Below are positions 1-8,554 of a DNA stretch of 64,000 bases, in pieces (position 1 is the stretch's first letter; every line of letters starts with the position of its first letter). The translations under genes were made by a program, and so were the position numbers. Source of the stretch: Dehalococcoidia bacterium. GTDB lineage: Bacteria > Chloroflexota > Dehalococcoidia > Bin125. The DNA lies in NCBI GenBank assembly GCA_022826965.1, contig JAJDTU010000005.1, positions 62,001 to 126,000 of the forward strand, given 5' to 3'. A model generated the notes under the pieces. The model did no database searches. It was not told where the DNA came from and was given only the letters and a program-made list of their open reading frames with translations.

Positions 1-716
1 TATTGGGTAATGACTGTGGGATCGAGATTGACTTCGATCATCGGATGACCACGCTGGCCGACGGCGAAGGCGAAGTCTGCGGCAGGCGACACAACGGCCG
101 TCGTGCCGACGAGAATCACGCAGTCCGCTTTGGACGACTCCTGATAGCAGCGCTGCAGGCAGTCGGGCGGAATCGGTTCTCCGAACATGACGGTGTCGGT
201 CTTGACGATGCCGCCGCAGTGATCACAACGCGGTGGGAAGATCTCAGGGATCTCGTCGAACGGAGAGCGCGAGTTGCAGGCGATGCAGCGGAGCAGCGTC
301 GAGCAGCCGTGAATCTCCGTCAGGCTGGCGGCGCCGGCGGCTCGATGTAGGCCGTCGACGTTCTGGGTGATGATGTGCTTGAGCACACCGATGCGCTCGA
401 GTTCGGCCATCGCGTAGTGTGCGTCGTTCGGTTCCGCCTCGGCGATCGTCGCGGTGAGTTCGTCGGGGTTGCGCCGACGCTCGGCGACGCTCTGCCACCA
501 CGCGGCTGGATCGGCGGAAAACTGTTCGTACTGATTCAGCGGCGGCTCGCCGTGCTTGGTCCAGAGGCCGTCCTTGCCTCGAAAGGTGGGGATCCCGGAT
601 TCGGCGGAGATCCCGGCACCAGTGAGAGCGATGCAGTAGCGAGACTGTGCGAGCAGTCCGGCCGCTCGCTCGATCGAGTCCTGGTGCTGGTCTCGCGGAT
701 CGGGCTGGGGGGACAT
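1..716 (-). CDS. cobB: Sir2-family NAD-dependent protein deacylase (sirtuin), 3' end beyond window
   Basis: Sirtuins remove acetyl or other acyl groups from lysines using NAD+. The frame begins at an ATG at 716 (MSPQPDPRDQ). It shows the NAD-binding motif LTGAGISAESGIPTFRG at residues 31-47, the catalytic His124 in TQNVDGLH, zinc cysteines 144/147 (LRCIAC) and 164/167 (RCDHCG), and the late VGTTAVVSPAADFA segment. About 238 residues are visible of a usual 240-250, so only a few codons are missing at the left edge. The upstream stretch holds a tiny reading frame and two hairpins that may regulate it. Family assignment is firm; substrate is unknown. Confidence 0.93.
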   Translation of the reverse strand, partial: MSPQPDPRDQHQDSIERAAGLLAQSRYCIALTGAGISAESGIPTFRGKDGLWTKHGEPPLNQYEQFSADPAAWWQSVAERRRNPDELTATIAEAEPNDAHYAMAELERIGVLKHIITQNVDGLHRAAGAASLTEIHGCSTLLRCIACNSRSPFDEIPEIFPPRCDHCGGIVKTDTVMFGEPIPPDCLQRCYQESSKADCVILVGTTAVVSPAADFAFAVGQRGHPMIEVNLDPTVITQ

Positions 717-742
717 GTGTGGCGGTCTCTCAGATATGACAA

Positions 743-797
743 CGCCCCCTGCCGGGGGCGCATCATCCTGTGTGCTTCAGGCTCCCTAACGGGAGCC
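743..797 (-). promoter_or_regulatory. Two tandem perfect hairpins in the sirtuin leader
   Basis: On the transcribed minus strand, GGCTCCC/GGGAGCC (780-786 with 791-797, 4-nt loop) is followed by CGCCCCC/GGGGGCG (743-749 with 754-760, 4-nt loop). The first stem contains the stop codon of the 21-codon frame at 786-851. Neither stem is followed by a T tract, so simple intrinsic terminators are unlikely. The second ends 26 bases before the sirtuin ATG. A translation-dependent attenuator is one reading; boundary stems or processing sites are another. Confidence 0.4.
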
Positions 798-851
798 AGG
801 ACGATCGACTTGAAGTACTCCGTAAACGAGGTGAATGTTCAGCTTGCGCAT
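786..851 (-). CDS. Possible 21-residue leader peptide upstream of the sirtuin
   Basis: An ATG at 851 opens a 21-codon frame beginning MRKLNIHLVYGVLQ and ending in TAG at 788-786. It is preceded by an excellent Shine-Dalgarno sequence (AGGAGG, 5 bases before the ATG), better than most genes here. The frame ends inside the first of two perfect hairpins ahead of the sirtuin gene. There is no run of one amino acid that would mark a classic amino-acid attenuator. It may be a regulatory leader peptide, a small protein or chance. Confidence 0.35.
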   Translation of the reverse strand: MRKLNIHLVYGVLQVDRPGSR

Positions 852-996
852 CGATTCCTCCTCTCCGTTCCCAACCGTCGTCATGGTAACTGATTTGATC
901 GAGGTTGTCACGCGCCGCCACGAGCTCCGTTCTCGGCTAAACTACCGACGTAACGAAGCCGCTCCGGACCTGTGCGTAGGCCGCTGGGAGTAGTCG

Positions 997-2316
997 ATGT
1001 CGAGGATCGCCCAGCCATTGGCCAACAGCCGATTCGGCGGTTGGGTGCTGGTCGAGAGTCCGCGGAGGCGTCCGGCGGATGGCGGGCAGCAATGGTCGTT
1101 GATGATTGTCGTCGCGGCGGCGTTGGTTGCGATGGCGGCGGTGGTGTTCGACATCCGCATCTCTCCGGGACGGGACACCGCAATCGTGCTGCCGTCACCG
1201 GTGAGCGTCGACTCGACCGAGGCCGCCACCGCTACGCAAGGCACCGTTGTGTCACCGGCCAACACGGCGACCGAACCCGCCGTCGCGGCGAGCGAGTCCA
1301 CCACGTCGACCTTGGTCGACCCACCGGCTCCATCAGGTCGGGAATCGGTGTCGCCCGCAAGCACGCAGACCGCGGTCGCGCCGCCGACCGCAGCGACGGG
1401 CCGCGATTCGTCCGAATCAACAGCTACCGCCGCTGCGGCCGCCAGCGAACAGGCTGCGTCCGCGACAGCCGAATCGGAGGTCGCCGCTCCGGCGTCCGCT
1501 GATGACCCGGCGTCGCGCATCCGCGAGTACCTCGGGCTCCACGCGGGGGCCCAGCTTCCCGTGTCGTTCAGCTACGAGGTGCAGCCTGGGGACACCGCGA
1601 GCAGCATTGCGGAGCGTTTCGGCCTGGAAGAAGCAACCGTTCTGTTCAACAACTGGGACATCTACAACCCGCACCTCCTGACTCCGGGCCAGCTACTGCA
1701 ACTGCCGCCGGTCAACGGCCTGGTCTACACCGTGCAGCCCGGCGACACGTTCGATGTGTTGATGGACAGATATCTGGCGGACCGCGACGCCACCCTGGGT
1801 TATCCGGCCAACGAAATTTCGAGTCCTCAACAGATCTTCGTCGGACAGCGGCTGTTGTTGGTCCATGGTTCAGCTTCGGTCGCGACGCCAGTCACATCGA
1901 CGGCCAGCCCCAGCCAACCGACGGCAACCTGGACGGAACCGCAGTTTGTCCTCTACCTGAGATACGACAAGATCAGCGACTACTTCGGCAGCCCGAGGGG
2001 CAACGCGATCGGCTACCACACTGGCGTGGATTACATCGCGCCTGTGGGCGAGCTCGTTGGCGCCGCGGCCGCGGGCGTGGTCTCGGTGGCGACATGGGAT
2101 CCTTCGTATGGCAACTGGGTGGAGATCGACCATGGCGGCGGATATCGGTCGCGATACGCGCACCTGGACATCATCAATGTGCGCGAGGGTCAGTGGGTCG
2201 AAGCGGGCAACTACGTGGGGACTGTGGGCAACACAGGGAATTCGTCAGGCGCGCATCTACACTTTGAGATCATCGTCAATGGCGAAGCGGTCAATCCGCT
2301 GGCCTGGCTGAACTAG
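997..2316 (+). CDS. Membrane-anchored LysM-LysM-M23 peptidoglycan endopeptidase
   Basis: Likely cuts peptide cross-links in cell-wall peptidoglycan or activates other hydrolases. A short Arg-rich cytoplasmic start is followed by one membrane segment (about residues 34-53), then a long Ala/Thr/Ser/Pro-rich linker (54-185). Two LysM peptidoglycan-binding modules follow (191-238 and 242-289, each opening with VQPGDT), then an M23/LytM domain (340-436). The M23 zinc and catalytic set is complete: H341-x3-D345, H389 in YAHL, and HLH at 420-422. The ATG at 997 follows a GGGAG site. It is a single gene ahead of two hydrolases and looks catalytically competent. Confidence 0.92.
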   Translation: MSRIAQPLANSRFGGWVLVESPRRRPADGGQQWSLMIVVAAALVAMAAVVFDIRISPGRDTAIVLPSPVSVDSTEAATATQGTVVSPANTATEPAVAASESTTSTLVDPPAPSGRESVSPASTQTAVAPPTAATGRDSSESTATAAAAASEQAASATAESEVAAPASADDPASRIREYLGLHAGAQLPVSFSYEVQPGDTASSIAERFGLEEATVLFNNWDIYNPHLLTPGQLLQLPPVNGLVYTVQPGDTFDVLMDRYLADRDATLGYPANEISSPQQIFVGQRLLLVHGSASVATPVTSTASPSQPTATWTEPQFVLYLRYDKISDYFGSPRGNAIGYHTGVDYIAPVGELVGAAAAGVVSVATWDPSYGNWVEIDHGGGYRSRYAHLDIINVREGQWVEAGNYVGTVGNTGNSSGAHLHFEIIVNGEAVNPLAWLN

Positions 2317-2366
2317 CTGTCATCCTCGAGTAGCGCGTTGTGGCCGCTTGAGGCGGAGGTGTCTTC

Positions 2367-3266
2367 ATGAGCGCTGCAGAAGCCGGATTCGATCCGACCG
2401 GATGGACGCACGACTACGCCGACACGAACGGCGTGCGACTGCACTATGTGACGCAGGGCGAAGGCCCGCTGGTGTTGTTGCTACATGGTTTTCCCGAGCA
2501 CTGGTACTCCTGGCGCTTCCAGATCGGCCCGCTGGCAGAGGCTGGTTTTCGCGTCGTGGCGCCCGACCTGAGGGGCTACAACCTCTCCGACAAACCGCGC
2601 GGCGGATACGACATCAAGAACCTGACCAAGGACGTTCGCGGACTGATTCGCGCCCTGGGCGAGCAATCGGCGACAGTAGTCGGCCACGACTGGGGCGGGG
2701 TCATCGCCCTGCAGTTCCCGATCGACTACGCGGCGGCGTGCGACCGTCTCGTCGTGATGAACGCGCCGCTGATTCGCTCGTGGTACTGGGGACGACGCAA
2801 CTACCCGAACAACACATATGCACTCATGATGCAGGTTCCGGGTTTGGCCGAACGCCGCAACTGGGCTGATGTCGACGCAACCACGAGGCAGATCTTCTCC
2901 GGCGTGGCGGCGGCCAACGACGCATTCACCGACGAAGACATCGCTGTGTTCGCCGAGGCGCTCAAGCAGCCGAAGGCGCTGTCCTCGGCGATGAAGTACT
3001 ACCGCTCGATCTACTGGCCGGACTGGTTCCTGACCTGGCCGGATCGCAACGAACGGATTACCTGTCCGACCCAGTTCATCTGGGGCAAAGAGGATCCAGC
3101 GGTTCGATTGCCGTTCATGGAGGAGGCAGCCGAACTGGTTGACGACCTGCGGACAACGCTGATCGACGACGCCGGTCACTGGGTGCAGCAGGAACGACCG
3201 GCTGAAGTGACGGCGGCGATGCTCGATTTCCTTGTCCCGCAACCAGCCGGAGCATCCTCGCAATGA
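2367..3266 (+). CDS. Alpha/beta hydrolase, epoxide hydrolase type (first of a tandem pair)
   Basis: Soluble alpha/beta-hydrolase fold enzyme resembling epoxide hydrolases and haloalkane dehalogenases. The oxyanion-hole motif LLHGFPEHWYSW lies near residues 38-49 and the nucleophile elbow GHDWGG near 108-113, with Asp as nucleophile rather than Ser. A late GHW (DDAGHWVQQE) supplies the catalytic His. Asp nucleophile plus HGFPE favours epoxide hydrolase over esterase. The substrate cannot be read. Its TGA overlaps the ATG of the next gene (ATGA), so the two paralogues are translationally coupled. Confidence 0.85.
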   Translation: MSAAEAGFDPTGWTHDYADTNGVRLHYVTQGEGPLVLLLHGFPEHWYSWRFQIGPLAEAGFRVVAPDLRGYNLSDKPRGGYDIKNLTKDVRGLIRALGEQSATVVGHDWGGVIALQFPIDYAAACDRLVVMNAPLIRSWYWGRRNYPNNTYALMMQVPGLAERRNWADVDATTRQIFSGVAAANDAFTDEDIAVFAEALKQPKALSSAMKYYRSIYWPDWFLTWPDRNERITCPTQFIWGKEDPAVRLPFMEEAAELVDDLRTTLIDDAGHWVQQERPAEVTAAMLDFLVPQPAGASSQ

Positions 3267-4273
3267 GCGACCCTTCAACGGAATCGGAGCCGCCGGGCGC
3301 GTGGACTCACGGCTTCGCGGACGGCGCTGCGGGCATCAGGCTGCACTACGCAGAGGTGCGGCCCGAGGGCGAGCTCGACGCTGCACCGCTGGTCATCCTG
3401 CTGCACGGGTTCCCCGAGTTCTGGTGGTCGTGGCGTCTGCAAATGCCGGCACTCGCTGCGGCCGGGTACTGGGTGATCGCTCCGGACCTGCGTGGCTATA
3501 ACCTCTCGGACGCCCCGAAGCAGATCGACGATTATCGGATGGACCTGCTCACGGCAGACATTCAGCAGTTGATTTCGCACTGCGGACGGGAACGCGCGAT
3601 CATCGTTGGCCACGACTGGGGCGGTGCAGTCGCCTGGCAGTTTGCGATGGAGTATGCCTCGTCCGTCGAGCGGCTGATCGTGATGAACGCTCCTCATCCC
3701 GAACGAATGGCCGATGCCTTTGGCGGGGCTCCGAACTTTCGCCAGATTGGACGCTCCTGGTACATGTTCGTGTTCCAGATCCCGATGCTGCCGGAGCGCT
3801 GGCTGGCGACCAACAACTACGAGCGTGTCGGCTGGGTGTTCCGTGACACGGCGGCTCATCCTGAGGCGTTTCCGGCGGAGGTCATGCAGGAGTATCGGCG
3901 CGCCGCGGCGCGCAACGGGCTGAGTGGGCCGCTGAACTTCTATCGCTCGGCGGTTCGAGCCGGGGTGAAGGAATCACGCGCGCGCCTAGGCAGCCAGTTC
4001 CCCGGCCTCGCCCAGGTGCTGGACGGCGTCTTCGGTCCCAGCGCCGCAGCGGCTTCGGAGTTCCCGAAGATCGGCGCTCCGACACTGCTGATCTGGGGAG
4101 AACGTGACACCGCCCTGGGCAAAGAACTCACCGAAGATATGGACGGTCTGTTTGCCGGCCCGTTCGAGCTGATGTACCTGCCCGATTGCGGACACTGGGT
4201 CCAACAGGAGGGCGCCGAAGACGTCAACCGTCTGATGCTTGAGTTCCTGGAGCGCTACCGCTCAAGCGACTGA
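3263..4273 (+). CDS. Alpha/beta hydrolase, epoxide hydrolase type (second of a tandem pair)
   Basis: A paralogue of the preceding gene with the same motifs: LLHGFPEFWWSW, GHDWGG (Asp nucleophile), RGYNLSD, and a C-terminal DCGHWVQQE. It is 336 residues, longer mainly through an expanded cap region between the nucleophile and the final His, which suggests a different substrate pocket. It overlaps the upstream gene by 4 bases and probably shares its mRNA. The gene ends at a hairpin shared with the convergent neighbour. Confidence 0.85.
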   Translation: MSDPSTESEPPGAWTHGFADGAAGIRLHYAEVRPEGELDAAPLVILLHGFPEFWWSWRLQMPALAAAGYWVIAPDLRGYNLSDAPKQIDDYRMDLLTADIQQLISHCGRERAIIVGHDWGGAVAWQFAMEYASSVERLIVMNAPHPERMADAFGGAPNFRQIGRSWYMFVFQIPMLPERWLATNNYERVGWVFRDTAAHPEAFPAEVMQEYRRAAARNGLSGPLNFYRSAVRAGVKESRARLGSQFPGLAQVLDGVFGPSAAAASEFPKIGAPTLLIWGERDTALGKELTEDMDGLFAGPFELMYLPDCGHWVQQEGAEDVNRLMLEFLERYRSSD

Positions 4274-4289
4274 CGGACTTCCCCGTCAG
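4270..4289. terminator. Hairpin between convergent genes
   Basis: CTGACGG (4270-4276) pairs perfectly with CCGTCAG (4283-4289) around a 6-base loop. The stem covers the stop codons of both convergent genes (TGA 4271-4273 on plus, 4288-4286 on minus). There is no T tract, so it would be a non-canonical or weak bidirectional terminator. Confidence 0.4.
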
Positions 4290-5347
4290 GTCAGCGGCGC
4301 GTCCGGATCGACATCGGTCGTCGCGGCGATCCAGTAACGATGGCGAATCCCCATCGACAGTTCTTCGAGATCACGAGCAACCTGCCGCTCGGTTGTCTCA
4401 TCGAGGCCCGCACCACCGCACACGCCGGTGAGCATCGAGCGCTTGAAGATCAGTCCGACCGACGCGTCAACGAATGAGAGATCGCGCGCCTTGTTGGCCA
4501 GGAAGTACTGCATGTCCTTCGAGTCGAACGGCATGGGCCCCATGCCATCGGTAGGCCACAGGCCCCAACCCAGATAACCTCCGCGGGCGACGTGCTCGCG
4601 AACCGCGCGGTGATGTTCGATCACGTCTTCGACGTGACCTTCGCGCGCGTCAAAGTGGATCAGGTTGGGACGAGCGTCGAGGATCCTGGTCCAGTTCGGG
4701 GATGCGCAGCAGTGGAACCCGGCCAGGGCACCGAGGCGTTGCACCGGCTCGATCGCGGCTCGAAGCACCGGCGTGACCTCGCGCCAGGGAAGCGGAATCG
4801 TCGGCTCGCCGACCGACGCCAGTTCGGGCTCGTCAAAGAGAATGATGGCCTGGTAACCGAGGCGTTGAAACGCCTGCGCCTGCTGCGCCGCAGCGGCGCC
4901 CAGCCAGGCTCCGAGCCGTTGCAGCGACTCCGGGTCTTCATGCGGCGAGCGACCGCTCCGGTCTCGCGACCATCGCGACAGCGTCACTGGCCCGATGATC
5001 TGTCCCTTGACCACGCTGGACTTGCGTTCGTCGGGGACGTCGGGAAGCCGCTCCAGCAGCTCGTACAGGCCGGCGGCGCGATCTCTTGGCGGCAGGTCGG
5101 CGTTGGCGAGATCCGTGTCGGAGATTTCACCCGACCAGGTGAGCACCTCGCCGTCCCACGATGCGCCCGGCAAGGAGAGACCGGTTTGCGGGATCATCAA
5201 CTCTTCGGGCATGCGATTCGGCAGTTGCGGCCAGAAGGGAAGACGCCAATAGTCCTCAAGCACCTCTGTTACCGCTGTGGCTGCGTCGGTGTGTCGGGTA
5301 GAACCGATGCCGCAGGGCAGGAGCGGCAGGTGAATGGGAGCGTCCAC
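4286..5347 (-). CDS. UROD/MetE-like TIM-barrel protein
   Basis: 353 residues resembling the C-terminal half of cobalamin-independent methionine synthase and the wider uroporphyrinogen-decarboxylase/MetE superfamily. Visible are IIGPVTLSRW, the barrel motif LFDEPELASVG, a zinc-ligand-like H-C-C cluster (GFHCCASPNW), HFDAREGHVEDVIE, and a late Cys (GVCGGAG) that could be a further metal ligand. It lacks the N-terminal folate half of MetE. A methyltransferase role is plausible; heme-pathway decarboxylation is less so. The gene is transcribed alone, divergent from nrdJ. Confidence 0.7.
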   Translation of the reverse strand: MDAPIHLPLLPCGIGSTRHTDAATAVTEVLEDYWRLPFWPQLPNRMPEELMIPQTGLSLPGASWDGEVLTWSGEISDTDLANADLPPRDRAAGLYELLERLPDVPDERKSSVVKGQIIGPVTLSRWSRDRSGRSPHEDPESLQRLGAWLGAAAAQQAQAFQRLGYQAIILFDEPELASVGEPTIPLPWREVTPVLRAAIEPVQRLGALAGFHCCASPNWTRILDARPNLIHFDAREGHVEDVIEHHRAVREHVARGGYLGWGLWPTDGMGPMPFDSKDMQYFLANKARDLSFVDASVGLIFKRSMLTGVCGGAGLDETTERQVARDLEELSMGIRHRYWIAATTDVDPDAPLT

Positions 5348-5486
5348 GTACTCAACGCTTTCTGTGGAGATGTGGGCAGCCGGCCAGGCGGGTCGGCCGG
5401 TGGAACTAGTTTACCCGTGCTTGGCGAAATGGTCGGAGGCCTCACTCGCGGCGGAATGTGGATGCGCGAACGAGTAGTAGAGTCGC

Positions 5487-5492
5487 TATACT
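5487..5492 (+). promoter_or_regulatory. Possible -10 element for nrdJ
   Basis: TATACT at this position is a good sigma-70-type -10 hexamer about 170 bases before the nrdJ start. I see no convincing -35 at 16-18 bases upstream (sequence there is GC-rich), so the call is weak. Confidence 0.3.
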
Positions 5493-5665
5493 CATCGATC
5501 GAGAAATGTCCAACGGCTCACACAGTTGATCAGTTGAGCTGCAAGGAGTAGCCTCGTTGCCCATCGCACCTTGCGATGAAGACATAAGCAGTGATGCTCA
5601 CGGCACTCGTACCGATTCCAATATGGGAACGGGCGTACTAATCTGGTAAGCGAAGGGTACAGGAA
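5493..5665 (+). promoter_or_regulatory. Hairpin-rich 5' leader of nrdJ
   Basis: This non-coding stretch before nrdJ carries a perfect 7-bp stem CATCGCA-CCT-TGCGATG (about 5563-5579). Further down is a stem CCGaTTCC/GGGAACGG around AATAT with flanking GTAC repeats (about 5610-5640). The AdoCbl riboswitch B12 box (GCCACTG-like) is not present, so a standard cobalamin riboswitch is not supported. A dedicated structured leader controlling the class II reductase is possible. Confidence 0.35.
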
Positions 5666-8551
5666 ATGACACGCGCAGACGAGCACTCCGACATTGCGGA
5701 TGACGGGATCGCCGCTGCTTCTACGGAGGCCACCGCCGAGGATCTTGCCGCCCTGCCCCCTGCCGCCCGCGTCGTGCGCGAGCCGTTGATTCGCAGGCAT
5801 TTCACCCAGCCGGGCGAAGATGTCTATGCCCAAATCGAGTGGACCTACCGCACCGCCGCGATTACGTCGGACACCGGCGACACGATCTTCGAGCAGACCG
5901 ACATCGAGACGCCCTCGTTCTGGTCGCAGACCGCCACCAACATCGTCGCCTCGAAGTACTTCTGGGGCGAAGCGGGCACGCCGCAGCGCGAGTCCTCGAT
6001 GAAGACGCTCGTTGACCGCGTTGTCGAGACGATCACGCGCTGGGGGCGCGAGGGTGGATACTTCAGCGACGGCGCCGCGGCCTCGGCGTTCTCACAGGAG
6101 CTGCGCTACCTGCTCATCAACCAGTACGCCGCGTTCAACTCGCCGGTCTGGTTCAACGTGGGGATCGAAGAGACGCCGCAATGCTCGGCCTGCTTCATCA
6201 ACTCCGTCGAAGACACGATGGAGTCGATCATGGATCTGGCGAAGCGCGAGGCGTTGCTGTTCAAATGGGGCAGCGGCACGGGCTCCAATCTCTCGACGCT
6301 GCGCTCCAGCAAGGAATCGTTGACCGGCGGCGGCAAGGCGTCCGGTCCGGTCTCGTTCATGCGCGGCTACGACGCGTTCGCCAACGTGATCAAGTCGGGC
6401 GGCAAGACGCGCCGCGCGGCCAAGATGATCATTCTCGACGCCGACCACCCGGATGTCCTGGAGTTCATCGGCTGCAAGGCGGATGAAGAGCGGAAGGCCT
6501 GGGCGCTGATCGACGCCGGCTATGACGGCTCGCTCAACGGCGACGCGTACTCGTCGGTTTCTTTCCAGAACGCGAACCACTCGGTCCGAGTTGCTGACGA
6601 GTTCATGCAGGCGGTTGAGGCGAACGGCACGTGGGCGACGCGCGAGGTCGTGACCGGCGAGGTCGTGGAGCAGATCCCGGCTCGCGAGATCCTGCGCGCG
6701 ATTTCGGCGGCGACGCACCAGTGCGGCGACCCGGGGATGCAGTTCGACACGGTGATCAATGACTGGCACACGTGCTCGAACACGGACCGGATCTACGCGT
6801 CGAACCCGTGCTCGGAGTACATGTTCCTGGACGACACGGCCTGCAACCTCGCGTCGCTGAACCTGCTCAAGTTCTACGACCTGGAGACTCACGAGTTCGA
6901 TGTCGAGTCGTACCGTCACGCCTGCCGGGTGATGATCACGGCGCAGGAGATCCTCGTCTCCAATGCGTCGTATCCGTCCCCGCTGATTGGGGACAACTCG
7001 GAGAAGTACCGACCGCTCGGGCTTGGCTACACGAACCTCGGCGCGCTGCTGATGGCTCGTGGATTGCCGTATGACTCGGTACACGGTCGCGCGTTGGCCG
7101 CCGCAGTGACGGCGCTGATGACCGGCGAGGCGTACCTGCAGTCGGCGCGGATGGCTGAGCGCATTGGTCCGTTCAGTGGATACGCTCCCAACCGCGACCC
7201 GTTCCTGCGCGTGATGCGCAAGCACCAGGCGGCTGTCGGCCGGATCGAGGGTCTCGAGAGCGTCCCGCCCGCCGTACGAGCCGCAGCCGAGGACGCCTGG
7301 CGTCAAGCAGTCAGCCTCGGCGAGGCGCACGGCTACCGCAACGCACAAGCGACCGTCCTGGCTCCGACCGGGACAATCGCGTTCATGATGGACTGTGACA
7401 CCACCGGCGTGGAACCGGACATCTCGCTGGTCAAGTTCAAGAACCTGTCTGGCGGTGGTTACTTCAAGATCGTCAACCGCACGGTCCCGGCCGCGTTGCG
7501 ACGCCTTGGCTACGCGGACGACGCCATCGAACGAATCGGTTCGCACATCGACGAGACCGGCACGATCGAAGGTGCGGCAGAGCTCATCACCGAACACCTG
7601 GCGATCTTCGACTGCGCCTTCAAGGCGCAGAACGGGCAGCGCAGCATTGCGCCGCTTGGTCACATCCGCATGCTGGGCGCGGTCCAGCCGTTCCTCTCGG
7701 GCGCGGTCTCGAAGACGGTCAACGTGCCGGAGCACACCAACGTCGACGAGATTATGCAGACCTACGTTGACGCCTGGAAGCTGGGTGTGAAGGCGGTCGC
7801 GATCTACCGTGACAACTCCAAACGTATCCAGCCACTGGAGACCGGCGAGCGAAGCGCGGTCGCGGAAGAGGCGGCGGTCTATGAGCCTGGACCCTCGCTG
7901 CCCAGCGACGAACCGATCGTGCTGGAGAGTGCGCAGTCGCCACCGGCATATCGACGACATCGACTGCCCGACGAGCGCAAGGCGCTGACGCACAAGTTCA
8001 CGATCGGCGAACACGAGGGCTACATGACGATCGGCGAGTTCGCCGACGGCAAGCCGGGCGAGGTCTTCGTTCATATCTCGAAGGAAGGTTCGGCCGTCTC
8101 CGGCTTGATGGACGCCGTGGGGACGTTGACATCGGTCGCACTGCAGTCGGGCGTGCCGCTGTCGACGCTGGTCAAGAAATTTGCGCACATGCGCTTCGAG
8201 CCCAGCGGCTGGACACGGTCGAAGGACATCCCCCACGCCGACTCGATCCTCGACTACGTCTTCCGCTGGATGGGCACGAAGTATCTGGCCGGTGAGACGT
8301 CGGACGCGATTGCGAAACAGGGTCAGATGGCGATGTCGCCGGAAGAGGTCAAACTGGCCGATGAGGATGCCGGACCCGCACCGGTCACTCCGGTGATCGC
8401 GGCGACATTGCCGCTCATCGACGACGCCTCCGCCACCGGTTTCCAGAATCAGCTTGACGCGCCGCCCTGTGCGGAGTGCGGCTCGATCATGGTGCGCTCC
8501 GGCTCATGCTTCCGCTGTATGAACTGTGGCGCGACATCGGGATGCTCATAA
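5666..8551 (+). CDS. nrdJ: Adenosylcobalamin-dependent class II ribonucleotide reductase
   Basis: Reduces ribonucleotides to deoxyribonucleotides with an adenosylcobalamin-generated radical and works without oxygen. The 961-residue chain has the N-terminal catalytic Cys region (ETPQCSACFINSVEDTME, about 170-187) and FKWGSGTGSNLSTLR. The active-site finger loop NPCSEYMFLDDTACNLASLN lies near residue 380, and APTGTIAFMMDCDTTGVEPD follows. After a linker come a TSCPD-type domain (EGYMTIGEFADGKPGEVF, about residue 785) and a C-terminal zinc ribbon (CAECG...CFRCMNCG) carrying cysteines likely used for re-reduction. This is the usual large-NrdJ architecture. The ATG follows an AGGAA site. Confidence 0.97.
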   Translation: MTRADEHSDIADDGIAAASTEATAEDLAALPPAARVVREPLIRRHFTQPGEDVYAQIEWTYRTAAITSDTGDTIFEQTDIETPSFWSQTATNIVASKYFWGEAGTPQRESSMKTLVDRVVETITRWGREGGYFSDGAAASAFSQELRYLLINQYAAFNSPVWFNVGIEETPQCSACFINSVEDTMESIMDLAKREALLFKWGSGTGSNLSTLRSSKESLTGGGKASGPVSFMRGYDAFANVIKSGGKTRRAAKMIILDADHPDVLEFIGCKADEERKAWALIDAGYDGSLNGDAYSSVSFQNANHSVRVADEFMQAVEANGTWATREVVTGEVVEQIPAREILRAISAATHQCGDPGMQFDTVINDWHTCSNTDRIYASNPCSEYMFLDDTACNLASLNLLKFYDLETHEFDVESYRHACRVMITAQEILVSNASYPSPLIGDNSEKYRPLGLGYTNLGALLMARGLPYDSVHGRALAAAVTALMTGEAYLQSARMAERIGPFSGYAPNRDPFLRVMRKHQAAVGRIEGLESVPPAVRAAAEDAWRQAVSLGEAHGYRNAQATVLAPTGTIAFMMDCDTTGVEPDISLVKFKNLSGGGYFKIVNRTVPAALRRLGYADDAIERIGSHIDETGTIEGAAELITEHLAIFDCAFKAQNGQRSIAPLGHIRMLGAVQPFLSGAVSKTVNVPEHTNVDEIMQTYVDAWKLGVKAVAIYRDNSKRIQPLETGERSAVAEEAAVYEPGPSLPSDEPIVLESAQSPPAYRRHRLPDERKALTHKFTIGEHEGYMTIGEFADGKPGEVFVHISKEGSAVSGLMDAVGTLTSVALQSGVPLSTLVKKFAHMRFEPSGWTRSKDIPHADSILDYVFRWMGTKYLAGETSDAIAKQGQMAMSPEEVKLADEDAGPAPVTPVIAATLPLIDDASATGFQNQLDAPPCAECGSIMVRSGSCFRCMNCGATSGCS

Positions 8552-8554
8552 GCG

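Noticed and set aside
5493-5665. Cobalamin riboswitch ahead of nrdJ
   Set aside because: GGGAA occurs, but the diagnostic B12-box and the expected order and spacing of the core elements are absent.
5492-5833. Minus frame of 113 codons around the nrdJ start
   Set aside because: Covers the nrdJ leader and start; no ribosome site and no conserved sequence pattern.
6092-8236. 714-codon open frame on the minus strand antisense to nrdJ
   Set aside because: It lies entirely within nrdJ, has an Arg/Asp-rich composition and no domain. GC-rich codon use opens such antisense frames.
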